A stretch of 39,946 nt of DNA from assembly GCA_021159185.1 (NCBI GenBank), contig JAGGSH010000036.1:1-39946 (forward strand). The letters run 5' to 3'. The notes below the pieces were generated by a model. The model ran no database searches, was not told the DNA's origin, and saw only the letters and a program-made list of their open reading frames with translations. The DNA is from a bacterium (GTDB taxonomy: Bacteria; Patescibacteriota; Minisyncoccia; Moranbacterales; UBA9337). The position numbers and the translations under genes are program-made. Of this stretch, positions 24,455 to 32,318 are shown piece after piece. Each line of letters begins with the position of its first letter. Positions within the stretch are counted from its first letter, which is position 1.

Positions 24455-25621
24455 TTTCCCTAAACTTTCATAAATCTTCTGATATTCACCAGCTATCTTT
24501 TTAATATCAAAATTTTCTTCCGTGTATTTTCTAGCGGTCTTTCCGATGGTTTCTCTCTTGGTCTTATTTTGATAAAGATCTAAAATGGCGTTGGATAATT
24601 TTTCCGCGTCGCCATTTTTTATTATAACAGAATTTTGGCGATTAGCGAATTCTTGCAGAACGGGAATATCGGAAATGATTACCGGTTTTCCGCAAGCCAT
24701 AGCTTCAATAACCGCCAATGGAACGTCAAATTTCCCTTTCATATCGCGGACGGGGAAAAGAATAACATCCGAAGAATTATACAGTTTCGCCATATCGGGA
24801 ACAGTGTCAATAAAAATTACTTTATTTAATAAATTAAGTTTTTTTAATTTTTTAATAACTTTTTCTTTTTTCCGCGCGTCCTTTTTATTTTTCACCCGGC
24901 AAGCAAGGATGAATTTTAAATCCCCCCTAGCCCCCCTTTTTAAAAAAGGGGAGTTAAAAAGAAGTTTGATCACTTTCACAATATCATCTATGGCTCCGAG
25001 GCGGGAATATTCTCCCGGATAAGTTACTATAAAATCTTCAGCTCGTAAATTATTATTCATAAGAAAACGGAAGTTTTTATGGGAGGGCGAATAATAATCC
25101 AAATCAATTCCCGGGTAAATTCTTTTTACATTTTTAAAGCCTAGCGAGTTCAATTTATTTTTAGCGCAGTCGGAATAAGTGACAATTAAATTCCCAAACA
25201 GCATTTTTTTTATTTCGCTGTCGGAAAGCAAATCTTTCCGCAAAGTAGCGATGGTTTGGATAACTTTATGATTTTTTTTAATTACAAAATTTTTAAAGCA
25301 AAAAGAATTTAACTTGCTTGGGGTAAGCATAATATGCAGTATATCAAATTTATTTCTTATGCTAATCAATTTCAAAAGCCTTGCTTTTTGGTAATTGTTA
25401 AGTTTATTAGAAGTGTAAATCGGGCATTGCTCAATATTATCGGGCAAATATTTCAAATTTTCATTGATAAGCAGTCCAATTTTAAAATCAGGCAGATTTC
25501 TCGCTAAATAATAAGCGAAATTTTTTGACGCTTCATCCCAAGGGGGAGCGATGGGACGAGTAATGAAGAGAATTTTGAATTTTGCCTGCCTGCCGGCGAG
25601 GCAGGAATTTTGAATTTCCAT
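24452..25621 (-). CDS. GT4-family (GT-B) glycosyltransferase with repeat-derived insertions
   Basis: The 389 aa include the N-domain entry KILFITRPIAPPWDEASKNFAYYLA and the donor-site region KLYNSSDVILFPVRDMKGKFDVPLAVIEAMACGKPVIIS, typical of GT4. Two non-family stretches stand out. Residues 4-15 (QNSCLAGRQAKF) come from the CCTGCC-N9-GGCAGG palindrome at 25585-25605. NSPFLKRGARGD (about 223-234) comes from a CCCCCCTTTTTAAAAAAGGGG repeat. The true ancestral start may have been close to KFKILFIT. It is the last gene of the operon 28135-24452, 13 nt after the small anchored protein gene. Confidence 0.9.
   Translation of the reverse strand: MEIQNSCLAGRQAKFKILFITRPIAPPWDEASKNFAYYLARNLPDFKIGLLINENLKYLPDNIEQCPIYTSNKLNNYQKARLLKLISIRNKFDILHIMLTPSKLNSFCFKNFVIKKNHKVIQTIATLRKDLLSDSEIKKMLFGNLIVTYSDCAKNKLNSLGFKNVKRIYPGIDLDYYSPSHKNFRFLMNNNLRAEDFIVTYPGEYSRLGAIDDIVKVIKLLFNSPFLKRGARGDLKFILACRVKNKKDARKKEKVIKKLKKLNLLNKVIFIDTVPDMAKLYNSSDVILFPVRDMKGKFDVPLAVIEAMACGKPVIISDIPVLQEFANRQNSVIIKNGDAEKLSNAILDLYQNKTKRETIGKTARKYTEENFDIKKIAGEYQKIYESLGK
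24920..24952 (-). repeat. In-frame CCCCTTTTTAAAAAAGGGG-type repeat
   Basis: A run of TCCCCCCTAGCCCCCC followed by TTTTTAAAAAAGGGGAG, read as NSPFLKRGARGD inside the GT4. It is similar in form to the in-frame repeat in the flippase gene. Confidence 0.7.
25585..25605 (-). repeat. In-frame CCTGCC-N9-GGCAGG palindrome at the GT4 N-terminus
   Basis: The arms CCTGCC and GGCAGG enclose TGCCGGCGA. A related perfect palindrome, GCCTGCCGGCAGGC, lies between genes at 39457-39470. It encodes SCLAGRQA. Confidence 0.75.
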
Positions 25622-25634
25622 TGAATTTTCAATG

Positions 25635-25988
25635 CTATAAATTTTTATAAATTTCCTTCTTGTCTTTTTCGTTTGAAGCTTTTATAATAACTTTTTTATT
25701 TTTTATTTCGTTAATAACGACTATTTCTTTTTCTCCTTTGGCGACATTGATATTTCCTTCATTAATTTTTGTATCGTCTGCTAAAACTTCCCAATGAAAA
25801 ATATTTTCATTGCCGCAATTTTCAATCGTGAAATCCAAGTTGCTGTCTTTAGGATTTTCAAAATACAAAAACCATCCGTCATTTAATTGATGTTGTCGAC
25901 GTTCGGTGTAAGCGAGAAAAATAAAACTGGCCAGCAGAAAAATTGCTAACGAAACGATAATTATTTTTTGGTCGTTTTCTTGAATCAT
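25635..25988 (-). CDS. Small membrane-anchored protein with a beta-rich extracytoplasmic domain
   Basis: The 117 aa have one N-terminal helix (IIIVSLAIFLLASFIFLAY). A domain of alternating strands follows: WFLYFENPKDSNLDFTIEN, NIFHWEVLADDTKINEGNINVAKGEKEIVVI. This looks like a small Ig-like fold, similar in form to the extracytoplasmic region of DUF1616-type proteins. No catalytic motif is seen. Its start overlaps the stop of the large GT-C-like gene (ATGA), so the two proteins are probably made together and may work as a pair. Confidence 0.75.
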   Translation of the reverse strand: MIQENDQKIIIVSLAIFLLASFIFLAYTERRQHQLNDGWFLYFENPKDSNLDFTIENCGNENIFHWEVLADDTKINEGNINVAKGEKEIVVINEIKNKKVIIKASNEKDKKEIYKNL

Positions 25989-28135
25989 TGGTTTCTATAA
26001 TAAACAGCGATTTCATCTCCGGCATAAACATTCCAGAATTCGTCGGATTTTTTAAATTGGGCGCTGTCAAACTTAGGATTTATCATAATAAAATTTACGC
26101 CTGTTCCCATAAAACATTTTTTTCCGTCGGGAGAATCAGGGCTGGAAATCATTTGGAGAGTGCATTGCTCTCTTTTTTTGGTTGGATCTTCGTATCTTTT
26201 GAAATAACTTCTTGAAAACGGAAAACTATAACCCCGCATAAAATAAAGTTTCATCCAAGTGTCGGCGGTAAGATAATTATGGTCTTTTAAAATAATATCT
26301 TCTTCTGAAATTGAATCAGCGAGATAATCGGAAGCGTGGAATGTTTGGAGAGCTTTGGCTGAATTATCGCCGGCGTTTAGTGATTGGGAATTGTCGTAAA
26401 AACCGTTAATGACAAGAGCTGTAAATAATAAGCTGTAAGCCGTAAGCAATAATTTTGGCGGAATATAGTATTTTTTATTTTTTAAATTCTTAGCGTAAGA
26501 AAAAATCCAAACAAAAGCGAAAGCGGCAACAATGGCAAGAGGGTAGGAAATATAATTAGCAATTCGCCCGGAAGGAATATCAAGATACAGCCATTGGGGT
26601 TTCAAAACCATGGCGAACAGCGCGATTAGCCAGCCCAGCAGAAATGAATAAGCGTAGGTTTTTCTTCGGCGGCTCCAGAGCAGTAAGGCGATTCCCAGAA
26701 TCCCTAAGGCCATTCTAGCTTCCCCGGCGGAAAATTTCAATTGGGAAAAAGTCAGTCCGGCCCGGGTCGCTTTAGATGGTTCGCCGACAGCTGTTTTCAC
26801 AGCGCCGGTTTGAATGTAAGCGGGAGTGTAAATTAGCAGCAAGCAGCAAGCAACAAGCAGCAAGCATAATATTACAGGCGGCGAGAAAATAAGTTTTACC
26901 CAATTTTTAAAATGCGGCGGAATGTTTTTAATATTGAAAATCAGAAATATCGCGAGCGCGAAGATTAGGACGAAGATAAAAATGAAAGAGCTTAGATGAT
27001 GCGTGTAAAACAGAGCGGCGGTCAAGAATAAAGCGGCAGCCAAGAACCAAGAATTTTTTTCCTTGAAAGCGCGAAAATAGAAATATAGCGTTAGAGGAAT
27101 AAAAAGATTGCCTAAAATATTTCCAATTACTCCGCCACTGACAAACTTGGCTTGAGGAGAAGCGATGGCGTAAAGCGGACCAAGAAATAAAAGAGTTAAT
27201 ATAGCTGTATTTTGGGCTAGATTGCCACTGGCAGAATTTTGAATTTTGAATTTTGAATTTTGAATGAATTTCCAATGATTTAATTTCGAGTTTTTGAGAA
27301 GATTTTGTTTTATTTGTTTTGGATTTTGATCATTAAGATTTATGATTTGTTTAGGATTTGCAACTTGTAATTTGTAATTTGAATTAGAGAATAATCTTAA
27401 TACCAGAATGAACATTGCCAGTATTCCCATTATATTTGCTAAAAATAATATCAACGACGGGAAATAAGATATAAAGCCTATTCCAGAAATTAAATTTATA
27501 GCGGAGAAAATCAGATGCTCGCCGATAATAAAATCGGCAATCGGGCGCGGCTGGCTGATTTGGTAATGTCCGTTTATTTCAATTATTTTACTTTTCGCGT
27601 AAACGGGCAATTGTCCGGTTTCGGAAATAACTTTTGACCAGTACATATGATGTCCCAAGTCGGTGGAAGTGGGGAAGATGCTGTTTTTTAAATAGGCTGT
27701 TTTTATGAATACAGTGAGAAAAAGCAGAAGGACAATGAGAACAGTTCTTGAGTCTAAATTTACAATTTTCAATTTACAATTTTCAATCAATTTACAATTT
27801 TTCAATTTTTCAATTCTTGATTTAAGATTAAATTGCGACAGCGGACAACTTGCTTTTTGGCGAAATTTATAAATTCCATAGCAAACAGCCGAAAATAACG
27901 CAATCGTTATCAGCACAGAATTTTTTGTTATTAAAAACCCCGCTTTTCCCAAAAGGATTAACAAAAAATTTACAGACGCAATGCTTAAGCCAAAAGAAAT
28001 AACAAATTTTTCCAAATCGGAAAAACATTTTTTTCCAAAAACAGCCAATAACAAAAAATATCCCGGCAGAAAAAGAACCAGAACTATGGAAATGTAAAAT
28101 AAAATTTGGTCTTGCAAAAAATTAGCTAAATCCAT
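25985..28135 (-). CDS. Large polytopic GT-C-like membrane protein with repeat-derived loops
   Basis: The 716 aa have about 13 hydrophobic helices and a C-terminal soluble part (about 600-716; SDSISEEDIILKDHNYLTADTW). The first large external loop reads PTSTDLGHHMYWSKVISETGQLP, with Asp159 and a His pair. This position resembles the catalytic-acid loop of GT-C oligosaccharyl or glycosyl transferases, so a glycosyltransferase role is probable but not proven. Two loops consist of repeat translation: KLKNCKLIENCKLKIVN (about 110-126) and a stretch of about 52 residues (251-302) with NYKLQVANPKQIINLNDQ and SKFKIQNS. LLLVACCLLLIYTP also comes from CAGCAAG repeats. It is the first gene of its operon. 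Confidence 0.75.
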   Translation of the reverse strand: MDLANFLQDQILFYISIVLVLFLPGYFLLLAVFGKKCFSDLEKFVISFGLSIASVNFLLILLGKAGFLITKNSVLITIALFSAVCYGIYKFRQKASCPLSQFNLKSRIEKLKNCKLIENCKLKIVNLDSRTVLIVLLLFLTVFIKTAYLKNSIFPTSTDLGHHMYWSKVISETGQLPVYAKSKIIEINGHYQISQPRPIADFIIGEHLIFSAINLISGIGFISYFPSLILFLANIMGILAMFILVLRLFSNSNYKLQVANPKQIINLNDQNPKQIKQNLLKNSKLNHWKFIQNSKFKIQNSASGNLAQNTAILTLLFLGPLYAIASPQAKFVSGGVIGNILGNLFIPLTLYFYFRAFKEKNSWFLAAALFLTAALFYTHHLSSFIFIFVLIFALAIFLIFNIKNIPPHFKNWVKLIFSPPVILCLLLVACCLLLIYTPAYIQTGAVKTAVGEPSKATRAGLTFSQLKFSAGEARMALGILGIALLLWSRRRKTYAYSFLLGWLIALFAMVLKPQWLYLDIPSGRIANYISYPLAIVAAFAFVWIFSYAKNLKNKKYYIPPKLLLTAYSLLFTALVINGFYDNSQSLNAGDNSAKALQTFHASDYLADSISEEDIILKDHNYLTADTWMKLYFMRGYSFPFSRSYFKRYEDPTKKREQCTLQMISSPDSPDGKKCFMGTGVNFIMINPKFDSAQFKKSDEFWNVYAGDEIAVYYRNQ
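27225..27390 (-). repeat. Composite short-period repeat array read in frame
   Basis: GAATTTT units (27235-27266) and TTGTAATTTGTAATTTG units flank a degenerate GATTTTGATCATTAAGATT segment. Together they encode about 52 hydrophilic residues placed between membrane helices of the GT-C-like protein. Confidence 0.75.
27753..27812 (-). repeat. In-frame TTTACAATTTTCAA tandem repeat, second copy
   Basis: Closely matches the array at 22141-22212 and is read in the same frame, giving nearly the same peptide (NCKLIENCKLKIVN) in a different protein. Confidence 0.85.
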
Positions 28136-28335
28136 AAAACACGCGAAGCTATTAGATGAAGCATTGGTTAGTTATATTCTTTATTATTACAGCAACTTTC
28201 AGAAAAAGCAAAGCGTTTTTCTTTTGTGTGAATATGCTTTTCACACGCTTGCCTATCCTATTTTTGGTATTTTTTTAAGATTCTATCCACTTCAGCTTCA
28301 TCTTACTGCATCCTCATCTCCGCTTATCTCCTAAT
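28136..28335. other. Non-coding region upstream of the paaX-like gene with two hairpins
   Basis: No ORF is credible here. AGAAAAAGC/GCGTTTTTCT (about 28201-28222) and GTGTGAA-N7-TTCACAC (28226-28246) are adjacent potential hairpins. The remainder is pyrimidine-rich. Promoters for the divergent genes must lie in this region and in the stretch after the palindrome, but I see no convincing hexamer pair. Confidence 0.5.
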
Positions 28336-28385
28336 CACAATTCTCATCATTTAGAAACGATCGTTTCTAAATGATGAGAATTGTG
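28336..28385. promoter_or_regulatory. 50-bp perfect palindrome upstream of the PaaX/Cas2-like gene
   Basis: The arms 28336-28360 and 28361-28385 are exact reverse complements around ACGATCGT. The 32-bp core, containing TTTAGAAACGATCGTTTCTA, recurs exactly at 29085-29116. A GATAAT box (28393-28398) begins 8 bp after it, so a protein bound here would cover the likely -35 region. Confidence 0.9.
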
Positions 28386-28459
28386 GTATGCTGATAATGT
28401 TAAGGTACGGCAATATTGAAATAAACGTCGCGTAAAAAATCTAAAGATTTTTCAAATAA

Positions 28460-29029
28460 ATGAGAATCGGATCTGTTCAAAAGAAAATATTATTGCTTTT
28501 GTTAGGAGGTTTAACGATAGGACTTTCTGGAAATCCCAGGCAATGTTTTCGAGTCGTAAAAATTATCGGTTGGGAGTGGAAAAAAATAAATAGGGAGGAA
28601 AAAAGGCATAGAGCTAATTTTCAGCGTTCACTAAAAAGGTTATATGATCTAAAACTAATTTCCACAAAGAAAAATCCGGACGGAACAGTGGATGTAGTTT
28701 TAACCGAAAAAGGAACAACAAAAGTGAAAAAATATAGCGGAAAGAAGATAAAGCCAAAAAAATTGAAGAACTGGGATAAAAAATGGAGAATAATTATTTT
28801 TGACATACCTGAAAAGGAAAGAATAAAAAGAGATATATTTCGCGCTCACCTCAAAGAAATTGATTTTTTTGAACTTCAAAAATCGGTATGGGTGTCGCCG
28901 GTGGATTATGAAAACGAGATAGATTGCTTAACAAAAGAGTTGAATGCGCATAATCATGTTAATTTTATTGTCACTGATTTTATAAAAAATAAAAAGAGAT
29001 TAGAAAAACATTTCAAATTTAGGGTGTAA
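28460..29029 (+). CDS. PaaX-like regulator with a Cas2-like domain
   Basis: The 189 aa begin with a winged-helix region: VQKKILLLLLGGLTIG, then NFQRSLKRLYDLKLISTKKNPDGTVDVVLTEKGTTKV, which has helices plus a hairpin wing. The second half, KWRIIIFDIPEKERIKRDIFRAHLKEIDFFELQKSVWVSPVDYENEI, has the ferredoxin-like Cas2/PaaX-central pattern with IFDIPE at the first strand. PaaX proteins are GntR-like repressors that bind palindromic operators. The same architecture is common in CPR genomes, where it is often labelled Cas2. No CRISPR array or other cas gene is in the window, so a regulator is favoured over an adaptation nuclease. Palindromes with an identical 32-bp core lie 74 nt upstream and 52 nt downstream. 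Confidence 0.82.
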   Translation: MRIGSVQKKILLLLLGGLTIGLSGNPRQCFRVVKIIGWEWKKINREEKRHRANFQRSLKRLYDLKLISTKKNPDGTVDVVLTEKGTTKVKKYSGKKIKPKKLKNWDKKWRIIIFDIPEKERIKRDIFRAHLKEIDFFELQKSVWVSPVDYENEIDCLTKELNAHNHVNFIVTDFIKNKKRLEKHFKFRV

Positions 29030-29081
29030 TATAATATAAGTGCATAGCACGGCTTGTTATAGTGTAGCATAAAAAACACTT

Positions 29082-29119
29082 TTCCATCATTTAGAAACGA
29101 TCGTTTCTAAATGATGGAA
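29082..29119. promoter_or_regulatory. 38-bp perfect palindrome downstream of the PaaX/Cas2-like gene
   Basis: The arms 29082-29100 and 29101-29119 are exact complements, and the central 32 bp are identical to the upstream palindrome. The two centres are 740 bp apart. It could be an operator, a transcription end hairpin or a mobile-element boundary. Confidence 0.9.
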
Positions 29120-29352
29120 GAAACTGAAATTTGGTTTTTTGGAAAATTTTTCAGGCACAATATTTTTAAAAAAACAAAAAAGGGGCTTTCATGTTTGAAT
29201 GTAGTAAGAGCCAAAAAGAGCCAAAAAGCCTTGACAATATTATAACAATTTGTTTGTATAAAGTATCATAGTAAAGGCTATTGCTATGTTCTATTTCCAG
29301 TGAAGTAGAAATGTAACTTTAAATTTGAATTTAAAAAGGGGGCGCATAATCA
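29120..29352. other. Non-coding leader of the 106-aa protein gene with a possible promoter
   Basis: TTGACA at 29231-29236 is followed by TATAAA after 20 nt, a longer spacing than usual. GAGCCAAAAA is repeated just before it. G5 at 29338-29342 is a plausible ribosome-binding site for the ATG at 29353. No ORF is seen. Confidence 0.4.
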
Positions 29353-29673
29353 ATGAAAAATGTAATGAAGATTTTTGTCGCGCTAATAATAGTTTTCGTA
29401 ATAGCCACCGGTTCTATTATCGCAAATCACAAATTTCGAACTGTTGCTCAAAAGCATGAGATAATTTATGAAACCATGCTTGTGTTGGATCTTATGGATT
29501 TTGTAGCGACAGGCGGCGGTTTCTTGGGTTACAGCAACTATTTTAAGTGGTGTTACGCAAAATGGAGAAATTCAGACAGGACGATGTTAGAAAAAGCATT
29601 ATTTTGGAACTTCGGTGTATTATACGATGCAATAAGTCCGCTTAAAGAATATCGGTATCCGCTGGAAATCTAA
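29353..29673 (+). CDS. Small exported or membrane-anchored protein, unknown function
   Basis: The 106 aa start with a signal or anchor helix (IFVALIIVFVIATGSIIA). The mature part is aromatic-rich: IIYETMLVLDLMDFVATGGGFLGYSNYFKWCYAKWRNSDRT, with one Cys. No family recognised. It has its own candidate promoter, a G-rich ribosome-binding site and a downstream hairpin terminator, so it looks like a monocistronic gene. It follows the second palindrome and is a candidate target of the PaaX-like regulator. Confidence 0.7.
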   Translation: MKNVMKIFVALIIVFVIATGSIIANHKFRTVAQKHEIIYETMLVLDLMDFVATGGGFLGYSNYFKWCYAKWRNSDRTMLEKALFWNFGVLYDAISPLKEYRYPLEI

Positions 29674-29705
29674 TCCCGAAATGATAAATAAAGTTGATTA
29701 TGCAT

Positions 29706-29735
29706 AAGCCACGGCTATTAGCCACGGCTTTTTTA
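29706..29735 (+). terminator. Intrinsic terminator after the 106-aa gene
   Basis: AAGCC-AC-GGCT-ATT-AGCC-AC-GGCTT folds into a stem with one 2x2 internal loop and runs into T6. It separates the small gene from the convergent GT4. Confidence 0.8.
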
Positions 29736-29738
29736 TTA

Positions 29739-30824
29739 TTACCGATTACTAATCACTTTTCCAATTTCCTCCAAATACCTCCCTGCGATTTTTTCCCAGC
29801 TGTAATTTTCAATCGTGTATTTTCTGGCTCTTTGGCCGAATTTTTTTCGGAAGCCGTCGTCGTTTAATAAATATTCTATTTTTTTCTTGTAACTTTCGCT
29901 GTCGTAAGGCTTAACTAAAAAACCGTTTTGGCCGTTCTGGATGGCGTCTTTCAATCCTTCCAGATTTGAAGCCACGACCGGAAGTTCGCATGAGGCCGCT
30001 TCCAAAACCACCAAGCCGAATCCTTCCATATCGCCCTTAACTTCTATATTAGGCTGGATAAAAACATCCACGTTATTGTAAAGCTTTAATTTTTCTTCAT
30101 TGCTTATATTTCCCAATAACTTTATTCTATTTTGTAAATCATTTTTTTTGACAGCTTTTTCTATAGCTCTCTTGTCTTTTCCTTCACCAGCAACTACATA
30201 AATAATGTTTTTATCTAGCTGGCGCATTACATTATTTATAAACCAGGTCACGCCTTTCCGCTTAGCCAGCCGTCCCAAAGTTAAGATAATTTTTCGCTCG
30301 CTGGATTTTTCTTTAATAACCAAATTGGAAATATCTCTGGTTTTATCCCTTTTGAATTTTTCCGTATCTACCCCATTGGGAATAAAAACAAATTTTTCTT
30401 CTGGCATTTTTCTCGCGACTCCTTCTTTAATGGTTTGATTTCCAACGGCAATTAATTTATCCAGCTTTTTAATAAAAAAACCGATCCATAATTTTTGGTA
30501 GAGTGGCATCTTATAGGTTAAATCTAATCCGTGAACTATGGAAATAACCGGCTTTTTGTAAAATATTTTCAATATCCAGCCGATAATTCCCAAGACTCCG
30601 TCGCCTAAAAGCAAAACATCATATTTTCTAAATAAAAGAAGCGCTTTTATAAGCGCGTATGGGGCAAAAAACGGCAAGAATATTCTGCCTTTTTTGTTGG
30701 CGATAATTTTAACTTCCGCGATTTCAGAAAGCGCTTTGGCGATTTCGTAATTCTGGTTTTCAATTCCGCCTAAAATTGGAGGATAAGCGCGGGAGATAAA
30801 CAAAATTCTAGTTTTTTCTGACAT
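29739..30824 (-). CDS. GT4-family (GT-B) glycosyltransferase
   Basis: The 361 aa carry the GT4 features RILFISRAYPPILGGIENQNYEIAKAL at the N-terminus, HGLDLTYKMPLYQKLW, LTLGRLAKRKGVTWFINNV, and the donor-binding stretch NVDVFIQPNIEVKGDMEGFGLVVLEAASCELPVVAS with EGFGLVVLE. It is likely a cytoplasmic mannosyl- or glucosyl-type transferase, but the sugar cannot be read. No repeat insertion is visible. It is preceded by a seven-unit AATTCCT array in the gap to the GT2 gene. Confidence 0.93.
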   Translation of the reverse strand: MSEKTRILFISRAYPPILGGIENQNYEIAKALSEIAEVKIIANKKGRIFLPFFAPYALIKALLLFRKYDVLLLGDGVLGIIGWILKIFYKKPVISIVHGLDLTYKMPLYQKLWIGFFIKKLDKLIAVGNQTIKEGVARKMPEEKFVFIPNGVDTEKFKRDKTRDISNLVIKEKSSERKIILTLGRLAKRKGVTWFINNVMRQLDKNIIYVVAGEGKDKRAIEKAVKKNDLQNRIKLLGNISNEEKLKLYNNVDVFIQPNIEVKGDMEGFGLVVLEAASCELPVVASNLEGLKDAIQNGQNGFLVKPYDSESYKKKIEYLLNDDGFRKKFGQRARKYTIENYSWEKIAGRYLEEIGKVISNR

Positions 30825-30866
30825 TTTTCTAGATATTTTAGAATCGCGATTCTTACTAAGTTCGCA

Positions 30867-30915
30867 AATTCCTAATTCCTAATTCCTAATTCCTAATTCC
30901 TAATTCCTAATTCCT
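30867..30915. repeat. Seven tandem AATTCCT heptamers (intergenic)
   Basis: Seven exact units fill part of the 165-nt gap between the GT4 and GT2 genes. Related AATTAGGAATTG and AGAAATTAG sequences at 30970-31000 have the complementary sense, so the gap can fold back on itself. Confidence 0.95.
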
Positions 30916-30989
30916 AATAAAATGCCAAATGCCAAAAAATTAGTCATTGGATATTTTATCATTAAGAATTGATTAGAAATTAGGAATTG

Positions 30990-31949
30990 TTAATTAGAAA
31001 TTTTTTTATATTTTTCTTTCTTAATCCAGTATATTTGATTTTCGGTGATTTTGCGGTTGGTTTTTATCATATCGGCGATGAGAGCGAATATTAAAAACTG
31101 CATACCAACCAATAGGAGAGCGATGGAAAGAAGAAGATAATTTTTGTAAGGAGATATTTTAAATTCTTGAAAATAAAAACAGAGAAAGATAGCGAAAAAT
31201 ATGAAAGAAATTGATACTAAGATTGTTCCGGGAATTCCGAAAAAGTTCATCGGTCGGACATCGCGGATGGCTTTGAGAATAATTCTAGTGCTGTTGTTGA
31301 TGTAGCGGAAAACACTTTTTACTACTCGCGATTGGCGATCTTGAAAGTAAGTTACTTCAACGGGAACCCACGCGACTTTCAAATTTTTTCCGATGGCGTC
31401 AATGATTACTTCCTGCGTGTAAGTGAAATTTCCGGGCAAGTTGAGCCGCAAAAGTGTTTCCCTGTTATACGCCCTAAATCCGCAGGTGAGATCGTTAATT
31501 TTGTGGTTAAGAAATTTTCCGATAATCCAAGCGGCCGTTCTGTTTAAAAAATCTTTTATCCATGGGATGTTTTTGGCTTGGTGCTTTCCAAAACGGTCGG
31601 CGCTTACCATATCCGCTTTTCCATCAAGGATGGGCCGGACAAGCTTGGAAATGTCGCTGGGATTAAACTGTCCGTCGGCGTCTATATTTACCATAATGTC
31701 CGCGCCGTTTTCTAGGGCTTTTTCCACCGCTGTCCGGAAAGTTACTCCGATTCCGCGATTGACTTTATGGGAAAAAATAAAATCAGCTCCGCCATTCTTA
31801 GCGGCCTGGATAGTTTTATCTTCAGATCCGTCGTTAATCACTTGAATAAAAATTTCGCTGAATCCTTTCAAATGGCGGGGGATTTTTCTAATGGTTTCTC
31901 CAATTTTTTCTTCCTCATTGTAAGCGGGAAGGTTTATGATTAGTTTCAT
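30990..31949 (-). CDS. GT2 polyprenyl-phosphate glycosyltransferase (DPM1-like) with two TM helices
   Basis: The 319 aa have GT-A motifs LIINLPAYNEEEKIGETIRKI (3-23), VINDGSEDKT and the DxD site VNIDADGQFNPSDI. Two C-terminal helices follow (FFGIPGTILVSISFIFFAIFLCF, LLLSIALLLVGMQFLIFALIADM). This layout matches dolichyl/undecaprenyl-phosphate sugar synthases that feed GT-C enzymes. Its C-terminal residues (ENQIYWIKKEKYKKISN) overlap the start of repeat-like DNA. It is the second such enzyme in the window, consistent with more than one lipid-linked donor. Confidence 0.92.
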   Translation of the reverse strand: MKLIINLPAYNEEEKIGETIRKIPRHLKGFSEIFIQVINDGSEDKTIQAAKNGGADFIFSHKVNRGIGVTFRTAVEKALENGADIMVNIDADGQFNPSDISKLVRPILDGKADMVSADRFGKHQAKNIPWIKDFLNRTAAWIIGKFLNHKINDLTCGFRAYNRETLLRLNLPGNFTYTQEVIIDAIGKNLKVAWVPVEVTYFQDRQSRVVKSVFRYINNSTRIILKAIRDVRPMNFFGIPGTILVSISFIFFAIFLCFYFQEFKISPYKNYLLLSIALLLVGMQFLIFALIADMIKTNRKITENQIYWIKKEKYKKISN

Positions 31950-31952
31950 GGC

Positions 31953-32183
31953 TTATTTCTTCTTGATTATCAATTTCGGGTCAACGCAGTTGAAATTACA
32001 TCGGGCGTTGTCTATGCCTTGGTGGAGGAGTTCGTTTTGGCATTCTTTTAATCTTTTTTGGCACTCTGTTTTGCTTTCATTAAAATAATTGCGGTTTATT
32101 TCATAACCGAAATAATCCAACGCGAAAGCGGCTATGACGGCAAAGCCCACTATCCAGATTATAAGTTTTAATAAATGAAACAT
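31953..32183 (-). CDS. 76-aa single-pass protein with four Cys
   Basis: One N-terminal helix (LIIWIVGFAVIAAFALDYFGY) precedes a polar tail with Cys at CQKRLKECQNEL and CNFNCVDP, spaced to allow two disulfides outside the membrane. No family recognised. It lies 3 nt before the GT2 start and so is probably cotranscribed. Similar layouts (helix plus paired Cys) recur in the 166-aa protein at 7599-8099. Confidence 0.7.
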   Translation of the reverse strand: MFHLLKLIIWIVGFAVIAAFALDYFGYEINRNYFNESKTECQKRLKECQNELLHQGIDNARCNFNCVDPKLIIKKK

Positions 32184-32186
32184 ATC

Positions 32187-32312
32187 CTGAGAATTTCTAA
32201 TTTCTAATTTCTAATCAATGTCCAATGCCCAAATTCCCAATGACTAAACTTTGGTCATTTGTCATTTTTTAATTGGGATTTGATTAGGTGTTAGAAATTA
32301 GAAATTAGAAAT
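32187..32312. repeat. Intergenic AATTTCT array facing AGAAATTAG array (long inverted repeat)
   Basis: AATTTCT repeated three times (from about 32189) is complementary to TTAGAAATTAGAAATTAGAA (from about 32291). The spacer has degenerate CCAATGCCCAAATTCCCAATGAC phrases. The transcript could form a long hairpin between the sugar dehydrogenase and the 76-aa gene. Confidence 0.8.
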
Positions 32313-32318
32313 TTTATC

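Noticed and set aside
28460-29029. CRISPR adaptation locus, because the protein has a Cas2-like domain
   Set aside because: No spacer-repeat array, cas1 or effector gene is present, and the N-terminal winged helix fits a PaaX-type regulator.
30867-30915. CRISPR-like regular repeats
   Set aside because: The units are seven bases with no spacers, so this is a simple tandem repeat.
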